A stretch of 64,000 nucleotides of DNA from Actinomycetes bacterium (GTDB lineage: Bacteria > Actinomycetota > Actinomycetes > S36-B12), in NCBI GenBank assembly GCA_024639145.1, contig JAHEIZ010000001.1:62001-126000 (forward strand), written 5' to 3'. Under the pieces are notes generated by a model that was given only the letters and a program-made list of their open reading frames with translations, was not told where the DNA came from and did no database searches. The position numbers were made by a program, and so were the translations under genes. Each line of letters starts with the position of its first letter. Position 1 is the stretch's first letter. This document shows, piece by piece, positions 1 to 9,200 of the stretch.

Positions 1-205
1 TCGGCACAACCGTCAGGCCCGCCTCTACGAGGTCTTCTGCGCATTCGAGCCCTTGGCCGCTGAGTCGTTGCACCTTCGTGATGACCTCAGCCATGTTCGT
101 CGACGTGATGAACGCCGAGCCGATCATCGAACCCACCAGATCGGCACCCGGTTCTTGCAGGAGCCAGGCCAGCACGCTGGATGAGTCAAGGAGCGGCGGC
201 CTCAT
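1..205 (-). CDS. VapC-like PIN-domain toxin, 3' end outside window
   Basis: This is the N-terminal 68 residues of a PIN-domain ribonuclease, cut by the window edge. The protein begins MRPPLLDSSSVLAWLLQEPG. The Asp of LLDSSS is the first conserved acidic residue of PIN nucleases, and STNMAEV supplies the second conserved acidic residue (Glu). The ATG overlaps the stop of the upstream antitoxin gene in an ATGA arrangement, typical of translationally coupled toxin-antitoxin pairs. PIN toxins generally cleave tRNA or rRNA when their antitoxin is degraded; the target here is unknown. The remaining acidic residues lie outside the window, so activity cannot be judged. Confidence 0.8.
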   Translation of the reverse strand, partial: MRPPLLDSSSVLAWLLQEPGADLVGSMIGSAFITSTNMAEVITKVQRLSGQGLECAEDLVEAGLTVVP

Positions 206-477
206 CTATCGATCAGCGCCTCGGCCCGGCGCTCGGCGAGGAACTCATCAACGTACGAGCGATCACGAGGCACGTGAGCCACACGGGAACGGGCGCGCGC
301 AAGGGCATGGGCAGGGGTCTCCAGAATCAGAAGGCCCTCTTCGGCTACCCGGACGCGCAAATCCTCGCCCGGTGCGAATCCGGCAGCCCGCATGGCCTCT
401 TCGGGCAGAGTAGGGCGACGACGAGAGTCGAGGCGGACCTTCCACACCTGCGGGACATCAACTGGCTGTGCGCTCAT
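202..477 (-). CDS. AbrB/MazE-like antitoxin of a VapBC module
   Basis: This 91-residue protein has an N-terminal swapped-hairpin AbrB/SpoVT-type DNA-binding domain at about residues 10-55, seen as VWKVRLDSRRRPTLPEE followed by the GEDLRVRV strand. The charged C-terminal half (RDRSYVDEFLAERRAEAL) would form the helix that wraps the toxin. It lies directly upstream of the PIN toxin with a 4-bp overlap, so the pair is a type II toxin-antitoxin operon. Antitoxins of this class normally neutralise the toxin and repress their own promoter. Family assignment rests on the fold-typical motif and the context. Confidence 0.75.
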   Translation of the reverse strand: MSAQPVDVPQVWKVRLDSRRRPTLPEEAMRAAGFAPGEDLRVRVAEEGLLILETPAHALARARSRVAHVPRDRSYVDEFLAERRAEALIDR

Positions 478-525
478 CCCACGATTATTGCTTTCGTGGG
501 ATGACGGGTCAATGGTGGGAAATAC

Positions 526-1446
526 TCAGGAACTCGGGCTTCGATCGATATCCGGCTCGAGGAAGACGTACTTCGCACTCGGCACCGCAGTCCTCAGTCT
601 CACCTCTGCATCATCGATGTCCTGGGCGATCTGGGCTCCGGTCGCCGAATGGGCCACCGCGATCTTGGCGGTCACGAGCAGCTCATCGGGACCGATGTGC
701 ACGGTGCGCAGGTGAATCACCCGCAGCACGCCATCGCTGCTCTCCAGTGCCGCGCGAATCGCCGCAACCTCCTCAGGCAGGGCCGACTCCCCCACCAGCA
801 TCGCCGACATCTCCATCGACAAGAACATTGCGATCACCACGAGAAGGATGCCGATCGCCATCGCGCCGATGCCGTCCCAGCGTCCGTCACCGGTGATGAC
901 TGCCATGGTGACTCCGAAGAGGGCGAAGACGAGGCCGACAAGTGCGCCGGCGTCCTCGAGCAGGATCACCGGAAGCTCAGGCTGCCGGGCGTCCTTGAGG
1001 AAGCGCGGAAAAGAGCGACCGCCCCGCGAGTGATTGGCTTCCTTGATCGCCGTGCGAAAAGACAGCGATTCGAGCACGATCGCAACGATGAGGACAAGGA
1101 AGGCGATCCACGCATCCTCGAGCTTCTCGGGGTGCTGGATCTTGTGAATGCCCTCGTAGAGGGAGAAGACGCCGCCGACCAGGAACAGCACGATGGAGAC
1201 GATGAAGCCGTAGACAAAACGGCGGCGTCCGTATCCGAAGTTATGACGCGCATCGGCCTGCTTCTTCGATCGCTTGTTGCCGATGAGCAGCAGGATCTGA
1301 TTGCCCGAATCGGCGCAGGAGTGAATCGCCTCCGACAGCATGGAGCTCGAGCCGGTGAAGAAGAATGCGATGAACTTGCTCGCGGCGATGCCGAGATTCG
1401 CGAGCAACGCGGCGACAACCGCCTTCATTCCGCCTTCGGTACTCAT
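526..1446 (-). CDS. Cation diffusion facilitator (CDF) family metal transporter
   Basis: The 306-residue inner-membrane protein has about six hydrophobic segments and a cytoplasmic C-terminal domain of about 90 residues, the CDF layout. The metal-site helix reads SEAIHSCADSGNQ, which gives the H-x3-D pair used by Zn/Co/Mn exporters. The loop KQADARHNFGYGRRRF matches the conserved CDF loop after TM2. It probably exports divalent cations by proton antiport; the exact metal cannot be read from sequence. It is the distal gene of the manA-side cluster, 50 bp beyond the manA stop, which is the position held by a cation-efflux gene in related actinomycetes. Confidence 0.88.
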   Translation of the reverse strand: MSTEGGMKAVVAALLANLGIAASKFIAFFFTGSSSMLSEAIHSCADSGNQILLLIGNKRSKKQADARHNFGYGRRRFVYGFIVSIVLFLVGGVFSLYEGIHKIQHPEKLEDAWIAFLVLIVAIVLESLSFRTAIKEANHSRGGRSFPRFLKDARQPELPVILLEDAGALVGLVFALFGVTMAVITGDGRWDGIGAMAIGILLVVIAMFLSMEMSAMLVGESALPEEVAAIRAALESSDGVLRVIHLRTVHIGPDELLVTAKIAVAHSATGAQIAQDIDDAEVRLRTAVPSAKYVFLEPDIDRSPSS

Positions 1447-1496
1447 GATTCCCCTGTCCTTGGGTCGTGCAGGATGGTGCGGTTCGAGTGTGGTGC

Positions 1497-2582
1497 TCAG
1501 CGCTGGGTCGACTGCACGACAGCGACTAGCCCTGCTGTCTCGACCCAGGCATCGGGATCACTCGCACCGATCACGGCAGCCGTTCCCTGGCGAAGCGAGA
1601 TCTCGCCGATGTCAGAGTCGATGATCGCCTTGCCCTCGACGTTGACCACGATGCGGTACGCGCCCTTCGGAAGCTTCTCGCGCCCGTCGCGCAGCAGTCG
1701 CACGACGAACGGTGACGCGGTAGGCCAGAGGGTGTCACCGAACTCAGCGCGCACGATCTGCGGCTCGAGATCCAGTCGCAATGCCTCGATGGCTCGTTCG
1801 ACGAAGACCGGCTTGCCCGTCAAGCCGAGGCGGATGACATTGTCGCTGGAGGTCATCACCTCGACCCCAGTGCCGCGGATATAGCTGTGCGGAACACCGG
1901 CCGGAACGTAGACGGCCTCGCCGATGTCGAGGGTCAGGTAATCAAGCATCGCGGTGAGCAGCGCGCCCGTGTCATTCGGGTATTGCTCCTGCACGGTGCG
2001 GTAGGCCTCGATTTGCTCGAGTGGCAAGCCTGCCGCCTGTGCCGCAGCAGCGAGTTGACCGATGCGTTCGGGCGCACTGATACTCAGCAGCTCACGGATG
2101 GCCGCGGGGATGTCTCCTGCACGTATTGCCGCGACGGCAGTGCTCGTGCCCTGCACGTTCTCCAGGATGGCTGCTGCCTGCTCGGGACTTCGCCACCCGG
2201 CGAATGCCTCGAACGGCTCGAGGGCGATCATCATCTCGGTCTTCTCATACGGATCACTGAGCACGCGAGCCTCACCGGGCTGCTGCTGGCGCTTCCAGCC
2301 CGCCGCTGCAGTGTCGGCATCGGGATGCACCTGAACGGAAAGCGGTCGCGCTGCGGCAAGCAGCTTCACGAGAAGGGGAATCTCCTCGACGTCGAAGTGA
2401 TGACCGAGATGCTCACCGGTGTCGTCGCCGACGGGATCGACGAGCGGCGAGGGGCCGCCGGGATGCACTCCGAACCACAGCTCGGCCTGCGGGCCCCCCG
2501 TGGCCTCATCGGACCACGCGGCCAGGCCATCGACGATGCCCCAGTCGTAATCCTTGACGGCACCACGAACGACGAGAACCAC
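1497..2582 (-). CDS. manA: Mannose-6-phosphate isomerase, class I
   Basis: Interconverts fructose-6-phosphate and mannose-6-phosphate, feeding GDP-mannose for envelope glycans. Of 361 residues, the zinc-site motifs are visible: SVQVHPD near residue 90, the PYEKTEMMIAL segment, and the cupin stretch YVPAGVPHSYIRGTGVEVM. I place the start at a GTG at 2582, two bases after the Trm112-like stop. The protein then begins MVLVVRGAVKDYDWG, which aligns with the usual N-terminus; the longer in-frame extension to 2654 would overlap the upstream gene and has no family counterpart. It follows manB and the Trm112-like gene in one tight operon. Confidence 0.92.
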   Translation of the reverse strand: MVLVVRGAVKDYDWGIVDGLAAWSDEATGGPQAELWFGVHPGGPSPLVDPVGDDTGEHLGHHFDVEEIPLLVKLLAAARPLSVQVHPDADTAAAGWKRQQQPGEARVLSDPYEKTEMMIALEPFEAFAGWRSPEQAAAILENVQGTSTAVAAIRAGDIPAAIRELLSISAPERIGQLAAAAQAAGLPLEQIEAYRTVQEQYPNDTGALLTAMLDYLTLDIGEAVYVPAGVPHSYIRGTGVEVMTSSDNVIRLGLTGKPVFVERAIEALRLDLEPQIVRAEFGDTLWPTASPFVVRLLRDGREKLPKGAYRIVVNVEGKAIIDSDIGEISLRQGTAAVIGASDPDAWVETAGLVAVVQSTQR

Positions 2583-2584
2583 TC

Positions 2585-2767
2585 TCAGGCCTCGCGGATG
2601 AGCATCACCGGGATACCATTGTCGATGTCGAATCGCGCCTTGCAGACCGTGCACACGATCTGGTTCGCGGGCTCGTCGGCCACGAGGTCACCATGGGCTT
2701 CACACGGGCAGGCGAGGATCTCCCAGAGACGCGGGTCAAGGCCCAGCGCGCCGGCGTTCGTGCTCAT
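2585..2767 (-). CDS. Trm112-like zinc-ribbon protein (YcaR family)
   Basis: This 60-residue protein matches the small Trm112p/YcaR family. It begins with LDPRLWEILACPCEAHG, has a second cysteine pair CTVC, and ends with the family-typical DIDNGIPVMLIREA. The Cys pairs probably bind one zinc. In eukaryotes and archaea Trm112 activates methyltransferases; the bacterial role is poorly defined. It overlaps the stop of the phosphomannomutase gene by 4 bp (ATGA) and is followed after two bases by manA. The same order is common in actinomycetes. Confidence 0.85.
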   Translation of the reverse strand: MSTNAGALGLDPRLWEILACPCEAHGDLVADEPANQIVCTVCKARFDIDNGIPVMLIREA

Positions 2768-4158
2768 GACTCGCTCCTCATGATCGTCAGGACAGCATCG
2801 CGAAGTTCGGCCATCTGAGCCTCATCGCGCGCCTCGACATTCAGGCGCAGTAGCGGCTCGGTGTTACTCGGGCGCACGTTGAACCACCATTCGCCACCAT
2901 CGACGGTCAGGCCGTCCATCTCATCGGTGGTGGTGCCCTCGGCGTAGGCGAGACGGATCTTCTCGGTCATGGCCTTCTGATCCTTGACCTCGGTATTGAT
3001 CTCACCGGAGTTGCTGTAGCGATCGAACTCGCGCATCAGGCTGGAGATCGTGGTGCCGGCCGGTGTCTCGCCGAGCGCTGCGAGTGCGTGCAGGGCTGCC
3101 AACATTCCGGAGTCAGCACGCCAGAAGTCGCGGAAGTAGAAGTGCCCGGAGTGCTCGCCGCCGAATACTGCGTTGGTCTCAGCCATCGTTGCCTTGATGA
3201 ACGAGTGGCCCACTCGAGTGCGAACCGGAACTCCGCCGTTCTCGAGAATGACCTCCGGAACGGCCTTCGAGGTGATGACGTTGTGGATGATCGTCGAACC
3301 GGGTGCCTTCTTCAGCTCACGAGAGGCAATCAGGGCTGTCAGCGTTGACGGGCTGATCAGTTCGCCGCGCTCGTCGACGAGGAAGCATCGATCGGCATCG
3401 CCGTCGAAGGCGAGGCCGATATCGGCGCCGACTTCGAGAACGCGCCTTTGAAGGTCGACAAGGTTCGAGGGCTCGATCGGGTTCGCCTCGTGATTGGGGA
3501 ACGTGCCGTCGAGCTCGAAGTAGAGGGCATCGATGTCGAGGGGAAGCGACGGCAGGCCGCAGCCGGTGCCGAGAACCGCGGGAACGGTGAATCCGCCCAT
3601 GCCATTGCCGGCGTCGACCACGACCTTGAGCGGACGAATACCCGAGAGGTCGACGAGCTGGCGCAGGTACTTCGCGTACTCGGTGAGCATGTCCTGTTCG
3701 GAGATGCTGCCCATGGGGCCGTCGTAAGCGGGGATCGCGTCATTCTCGATCATCTCGCGGATCTCGCGGAGACCGGAATCCTGACCGACGGGTGCGGCAC
3801 CTGCACGGCAGAGCTTGATGCCGTTGTACCGGGCCGGGTTGTGACTCGCGGTGAACATGGCACCGGGGATGTTCAGGTGACCGGAGGCGAAGTAGAGCCC
3901 GTCGGTCGAGGCAAGGCCGATGAGGATCACGTCGCAGCCCTGTTCGCGCACGCCGTCGGCGAATGAGGCGACGAGATCGGGGCCCGAAGGGCGCATGTCG
4001 TGACCGATCACCACCACGCCGGGGCCACCATCGCGAGCCGCGATACCGAGAACCCGCACGAAGGCGGCGCCTACGGCGTGAGCGAGGTCGACATCGAGCT
4101 GGTCGGGGTAGATACCCCGGACGTCATAGGCCTTGATGATCTGATCGAGTGAGCGCAC
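2764..4158 (-). CDS. manB: Phosphomannomutase / phosphoglucomutase
   Basis: Converts mannose-6-phosphate to mannose-1-phosphate (or the glucose equivalents) through a phosphoserine enzyme. All four signature loops of the alpha-D-phosphohexomutase family are present in 464 residues: the catalytic serine loop FTASHNPARYNGIK, the Mg-binding DGDADRC, the sugar-specificity loop GGEHSGH, and the phosphate-binding RPSNTEPLLR. Length is normal for the family. It starts a tight operon with the Trm112-like gene and manA, so the three supply the mannose-1-phosphate used by the GDP-mannose-type pyrophosphorylase at 25 kb. Confidence 0.93.
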   Translation of the reverse strand: MRSLDQIIKAYDVRGIYPDQLDVDLAHAVGAAFVRVLGIAARDGGPGVVVIGHDMRPSGPDLVASFADGVREQGCDVILIGLASTDGLYFASGHLNIPGAMFTASHNPARYNGIKLCRAGAAPVGQDSGLREIREMIENDAIPAYDGPMGSISEQDMLTEYAKYLRQLVDLSGIRPLKVVVDAGNGMGGFTVPAVLGTGCGLPSLPLDIDALYFELDGTFPNHEANPIEPSNLVDLQRRVLEVGADIGLAFDGDADRCFLVDERGELISPSTLTALIASRELKKAPGSTIIHNVITSKAVPEVILENGGVPVRTRVGHSFIKATMAETNAVFGGEHSGHFYFRDFWRADSGMLAALHALAALGETPAGTTISSLMREFDRYSNSGEINTEVKDQKAMTEKIRLAYAEGTTTDEMDGLTVDGGEWWFNVRPSNTEPLLRLNVEARDEAQMAELRDAVLTIMRSES

Positions 4159-4167
4159 GGCCCAAGG

Positions 4168-4635
4168 CTATCGAGGATCGAAATCCTGGTCGTCGTCGAA
4201 GCCGTTTCCGTCGAAATCCTCGAAGAATTCGCCCTGTGCGGCCACGGGAGCCTCCTGGGCAGGCAGGTCGTCGACGCTCGCGAGCATCCGCAGGTGCCCG
4301 CGACGAGCAACCTCGACCGAGCCATTCGGCACGGCCGGATGCGGATCGGCGTCCGGGGTGTAGCGCGGACGGGCAGCCTCGCGCACGGCATTGGCCAGAG
4401 CCTCGAGGTCATCACCGGTCGGCTTGAGGGCATCGGGATCAGGGGTGATGCGGACAATCTCCCAGCCACGCGGCGCGGTCAGGCGCTCGCTGTGCATCTG
4501 GCAGAGGTCGTAGCAGTGCGGCTCGGCGTAGGTGGCCAGCGGCCCGAGCACTGCGGTGGAGTCGGCATAGACGTACGTCAGGGTCGACACTGCAGCACCG
4601 CTGCAGGACGGCTTTGAACAACGACGACGACTCAC
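4168..4635 (-). CDS. DUF3499 family protein
   Basis: The 155-residue protein is recognised from its N-terminus MSRRRCSKPSC and the segment ATYAEPHCYDLCQMHSERLTAPRGWE, characteristic of actinobacterial DUF3499. Four conserved cysteines (two CxxxxC-like pairs plus His) suggest a small zinc-binding head. The C-terminal tail is acidic (FEDFDGNGFDDDQDFDP). A GTG at 4635 is chosen because it immediately precedes the conserved MSRRRC start; the longer frame to 4839 overlaps the neighbouring gene. It lies between manB and the DUF5719 gene, the position of Rv3258c next to the pmm/manA and whiB2 genes in mycobacteria. Function is unknown. Confidence 0.85.
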   Translation of the reverse strand: MSRRRCSKPSCSGAAVSTLTYVYADSTAVLGPLATYAEPHCYDLCQMHSERLTAPRGWEIVRITPDPDALKPTGDDLEALANAVREAARPRYTPDADPHPAVPNGSVEVARRGHLRMLASVDDLPAQEAPVAAQGEFFEDFDGNGFDDDQDFDPR

Positions 4636-4729
4636 GACGTGAACGGTAGTGCGAAGGAGTGTGAGCGCGTTTGCGGCGCGCCGAGAGGCGGGCAGACAGA
4701 AGGAATGCGGCGCGCGGAGGAGGGCGGTG

Positions 4730-6226
4730 CTACTGAACGGTGAGGCCCGGGTCGACCTGTGCGGTCGGGACCCGCACTTGGGTCCGCAGCGGCGCCCAGG
4801 GATACCCGGTGACGAGGTCACCGAACTTCGACTGCTCACGCACGCGGTGCGAAGCGAGATACGGGCCTGAGCCTTCGACCGGGGTGATGACCGCCGTGAA
4901 CCACTCGGCTTGCGGCTCGGGCAGCAACACGAACTTCACCTGACCGGCAGGCACGCTCACCCGAATCGGATCGGTCGGCTTCGCGGCCTCCTTGCCGCCC
5001 TTGAAGGGCAGCAGGACGATGTCGACCGTGACGTCGGTGTCGGGAGCAGTGATGGCGACCTTGACGTCGGTGCTGACGCGAACCGGCAAGCCACTGACCG
5101 CCGAGGCACCTGTCATCGGCTGGGCGCTGGAGCTGAAGGCGGTCTCATCCTGCACGCCCTTGCCACCGAAGAACTGGCGCATGCCCGCGACGACGGGCAC
5201 GTCAGAAGTGATCTCCAGGGTTGCCGCATCGCCGCCGATGACATCCGACATGTCGAGACTGACGACCGACTCGGCAGGAACATCGATCTGCTCACGATCG
5301 GCCGGCGCGAAGGTGCCGTTCGGCGACATGACCTTGATGTGCACCGTGGCATCATCGATGCCGGGCGTGACTATCGAGAGCACGCGAGCCCCCTTGCCGG
5401 GCATGACTCCGGGCACGAAGAGTGTCGTGGACGGTGCGGTCGACTGGGGAATCCAGTCGGTACCGATCGCATCGAGACCCGACATCTGCTCATCGGCGAC
5501 GGATGCTCCGACACGACCTGCGCGAGCGATGACGTGCACTGCCGTGGCCTTGATACCCGGCGCCAGGACATCAAGTCGCACGACTGCGCGATCGAGACCC
5601 TTGATCACCAGGCCCTTGCCTGCAGGCGCGTCGATCAGGCCGTCGGTGCCATGCACGATGACGTCGACGACCGCGGGTGTGTCATCAGGATTGACGAGTA
5701 CGACGCGCGTCTGGCGACCGGCGATTGCACCACCACCGACGAACCAGAAGTCGGAACCGGCACTCGCGCAGGCGGTGCTCGCCATGCCCCGACCTGAACC
5801 GCGCGGGTCACGTCCCCACTGATTGGCAATCAGACCCGGCGCAAGGGATCCGATTCCGTAGGCACGAATAGCCGGAAGCCGTTTGCCGAACGCATTGATC
5901 TGAGCCTGGCCGCCGGGCGTCGTGATGGTCGACTTCGCCGACTCCTTGCCCGGCAGGGTCTCCATGCCGGCCTTGCCCGCTCGATCAGCCTGACCTGGCT
6001 GGCCCGGCACGACTGCGGCCGTCACGCGCACGCCGAGATCGGAGCCGGCGCCGGGCTCGGGGCACAGAAGCACCGCAGAGCCCACCGGCTGGATCGAGCT
6101 CGCATCGGGGATCGACTCGGATCCGCGCTTGTCGAGCAGAGTTCCGATGAGCACCACGATCGCCACGCCGGCCACGGCGATCCACATCCAGCGCTGCGCG
6201 CGCAGGGAGGCCATCACGCGATTCAT
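4730..6226 (-). CDS. DUF5719 family membrane-anchored extracellular protein
   Basis: The 498-residue protein has a single N-terminal membrane segment (WMWIAVAGVAIVVLIGTLL, about residues 13-32) and a long exported portion rich in beta-strand patterns. I match it to actinobacterial DUF5719 from overall organisation and its place between DUF3499 and the large GT2 gene. No catalytic motif is visible. Its ATG overlaps the stop of the glycosyltransferase gene by 4 bp, so the two are probably co-translated. It may be an accessory subunit of the glycosyltransferase in envelope glycan assembly; this role is inferred from context only. Confidence 0.75.
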   Translation of the reverse strand: MNRVMASLRAQRWMWIAVAGVAIVVLIGTLLDKRGSESIPDASSIQPVGSAVLLCPEPGAGSDLGVRVTAAVVPGQPGQADRAGKAGMETLPGKESAKSTITTPGGQAQINAFGKRLPAIRAYGIGSLAPGLIANQWGRDPRGSGRGMASTACASAGSDFWFVGGGAIAGRQTRVVLVNPDDTPAVVDVIVHGTDGLIDAPAGKGLVIKGLDRAVVRLDVLAPGIKATAVHVIARAGRVGASVADEQMSGLDAIGTDWIPQSTAPSTTLFVPGVMPGKGARVLSIVTPGIDDATVHIKVMSPNGTFAPADREQIDVPAESVVSLDMSDVIGGDAATLEITSDVPVVAGMRQFFGGKGVQDETAFSSSAQPMTGASAVSGLPVRVSTDVKVAITAPDTDVTVDIVLLPFKGGKEAAKPTDPIRVSVPAGQVKFVLLPEPQAEWFTAVITPVEGSGPYLASHRVREQSKFGDLVTGYPWAPLRTQVRVPTAQVDPGLTVQ

Positions 6227-9200
6227 GCGGATACCTCCGGCTCGTGCATCGGATCGGCGGTCGGGCTGTCGAGATCATCGGGATCCGGATCGCTCACGCG
6301 TCGAGAGGGAAGGGCAAGAACGAAGAACACCAGCACGACGATCAACTGGAAGGTCATCGCCTGCGCACGCAGGCCGCCTTCGTACTCAACCGTGATGATC
6401 GGATTGCCCGCTGGGGCCTCGAAGGCCTGCGACCACGAGAAGATGTCGGCCGCGTCAACCGGCTCGAGTTGCACCGATTCACGCGTGCGCTCGTTGGTGG
6501 CGATGGCGCGCCAGCCGCCATCAATCGTCGCGCCGAGAAGCAAGGTGCGAGACGAAGGCGCATCGGCAATGCGTACGTCGACATACGGGCTCGTGCCCAC
6601 CGACTCAGGAGAGGCAAGGGGAACGGCGACCTGATCGGTGCCCGTGATCAGGCGAGCCCGCGACGTCGTGCCGGCAATGCGCCACAGCACCTCGCCGCCG
6701 GAGGTCGAGAGACGACGAAGTCCGGGCTCCGCATCGAGTACGGGGATGACGTCCTTCGTCGACGTGCTGCTCAGGAGTACGTAGCGAACTCCGAAGCCGG
6801 CGAGCGCATCAACCTCGTCGCCACCGCGACCCGAGGACAGTGCGGCCACCTGCTCGTCGAGCTGCGAGAGGACATCGATGCCCGGGCTCACGTCGGCGTC
6901 ACCGAGAACCGGTCCCGCTCCGTTGATCAGGTTGTAGGCAACACCGCCCGAGGAATCCTGGGTGAGCACGAGAGTGCGCGGTGCATCGGGAGTTGCTGCA
7001 TCCGCAGCGACGAACGCGGGCACGGCCTCGGCAGGTGAGCGATGCATCTGGCCTTGCGCCTCGGGAAACCAGCCGACCGCGATCATGAACGGCGCCGCGG
7101 CGGCAGCGATCGCAATGATGACGGCAATGGGCTGGGCAATGCTGAACGACTGATCGGCCATCTGCTCGCGCAGCCCGTCGACTGCGAACGACGCAGCGGC
7201 GATGAAGCAGAGTCCGAGGATCAAGGTGGCGGGGCCGGGCCACGGATGCAGTGGCACCGTCGAGCCGGGAGGCGCCACCGTCAGCACGCTCTGCACGACG
7301 CCCAGCAGCAGCGCAAGCGACGCGAGGATCCAGCACGCCGCGACCTGACGACGCTTCTCGGTACGCAGGATCGCCAGGAAGCCGGCGAGCACGATGCCAA
7401 TCGTGAGCCACACGGGCACAGCGCCGGGCCCGCCCGGATGCAGCATGAGCACCTGGAGCGGGGTGACATTTGAATCGGTGCTCGCGGTGATGTTGGCGGC
7501 ACCCGGCTCGAGAAGGAACAGCACGGGATGGGTGATGAGGTAGCCCGACCAGGGGAACAGGATCAGGAGGGGGCCGACGACGGCGATGAGCAGTCGACGG
7601 TTCACGTCGGTCCAGAGCCCGCGGACGCCATTCCAGCGTGTGATGACGATGATCAGCGCGAAGATGACGGCGATCAGCCACAGTCCCGGCGCGGCCGCGA
7701 TCACCAGGCTCATGAGCAGCGCGGTGGCCGCAGCGCGGCGGGTGGTCCCGCCGGGCGAGGTGATGCGCATGAAGCTGCGGATCGCGAAGGGAATGGTCAC
7801 GGCGGCAATTGCCGTGCCGAGCCGACCCGACGAGATAGCCCCGGTGACCGCGGGAAGTAGCCCGTAGGCCACGCCTGCCCAGATCCGGATGGCGCGAGTC
7901 TTGATCGCTCCGCGAAGGACGAAGTAGGCGCTCCAGCCGGCAAGCGGGATGGAGAGAAGTAACAGAACGCTCACCGCCAGCGGCGCCTTGCCCAGTAGTA
8001 CCGCGGAGAGGCCGAAGACGATCATCAGGTAGGGCGAGCTCGGAGTCGAGGAACCCGTCATCACGTTATGCCAGGCCTGCGTGTAGGAATCCCAGACATC
8101 GCCGGCACCGAGTGGTGCGGGAAGAAGTGCACCGCCTTGCAGCACGCCGTCGCCGAACCACAGCATGCGCGTGGCGATCAGGGAGAACAGCGTGAGCATC
8201 GTGAAGAGCAGTACGCCTGGGCGCACGAAGATTCGGCGAAGCAGGCCGGGGTTGCCGGAGTCCAGGAAGGCCGCATCATCGTCACTCGGGCCCGACTCAA
8301 TCGCACTGACGGTCGGTTCCGATGCCGCGCCGCTCGTGGAGGCAATGCCGACGACACTCTCGAACACTTGCCGCAGCTGCGAGGCAGTCGTGGGTCGAAG
8401 CGGGCGCACGATCGAGATCGGCTCATCGGCCGTATTCCCATTGAGATCGCGCGAGAACACGAGACGACCGGGGTGCAGGGCGACATCGAGCACCGCGCCG
8501 ATCTCGTCACGGGCACTCTTGAAATCTTTGCCAAGCACGTACGCCAACGCATGGAAGGCACTGCCCAGGAGCAACCGGAGTGCGACGAAGATGCCCGCAA
8601 TGCGGCCGGACTGGGCGAGCAGGACGTGCACCGCCGCCTCGCGGTCGAGGCGATGCGGACGTTGCTCGGCCTCATCGCTCCCCTCGCGCACGCGACGCCC
8701 ATGGGCGGACGCTTCACGATGATGCATCACGGCATCGGTCGCGATGATCACGCGCTCACCCGCGCGATGCGCACGCCAGCAGAAATCGAGGTCATCGCGG
8801 AAGAACGGCACCTGCGGGTCGAAGCCCTGCAGGAGTTCCCAGACATCGCGGCGCACGAGCATGCCGGCGGAGCTCACGCTCATGACATCGCGCACGCCAT
8901 CGTGCTGGCCTTGATCGTGCTCGCCGCGCTCGAGGCCGGTGTACCGCCGACCGGCGCCGGTGATGCTCACGCCGACCTCGAGGAGAAGTCGACGATCGTG
9001 CCAGCCGAGGATCTTCGGGCCCAAGATCGAGGCGCTCGGGTTGTCGTCGGCCGTGTTGAGCAATGCTTCGAGGCAACCGGCATCGGGTGCGCTGTCATCG
9101 TGAAGCAGCCAGACCCAGGTGATCAGCTCGGCGAACTCGTCGCCCTCCTGAACCTCAATGCGGCCAACACGCTCGAGCCCGGTGCGCACGGCCTGACCGA

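Noticed and set aside
649-1884. 411-codon frame antisense to the CDF transporter and manA
   Set aside because: It spans two recognised genes on the other strand and its product is low-complexity and rich in Arg, Asp and His.
4730-5800. Two overlapping plus-strand frames (4910-5797 and 4992-5822)
   Set aside because: They are antisense shadows of DUF5719 with skewed composition and no ribosome-binding site.
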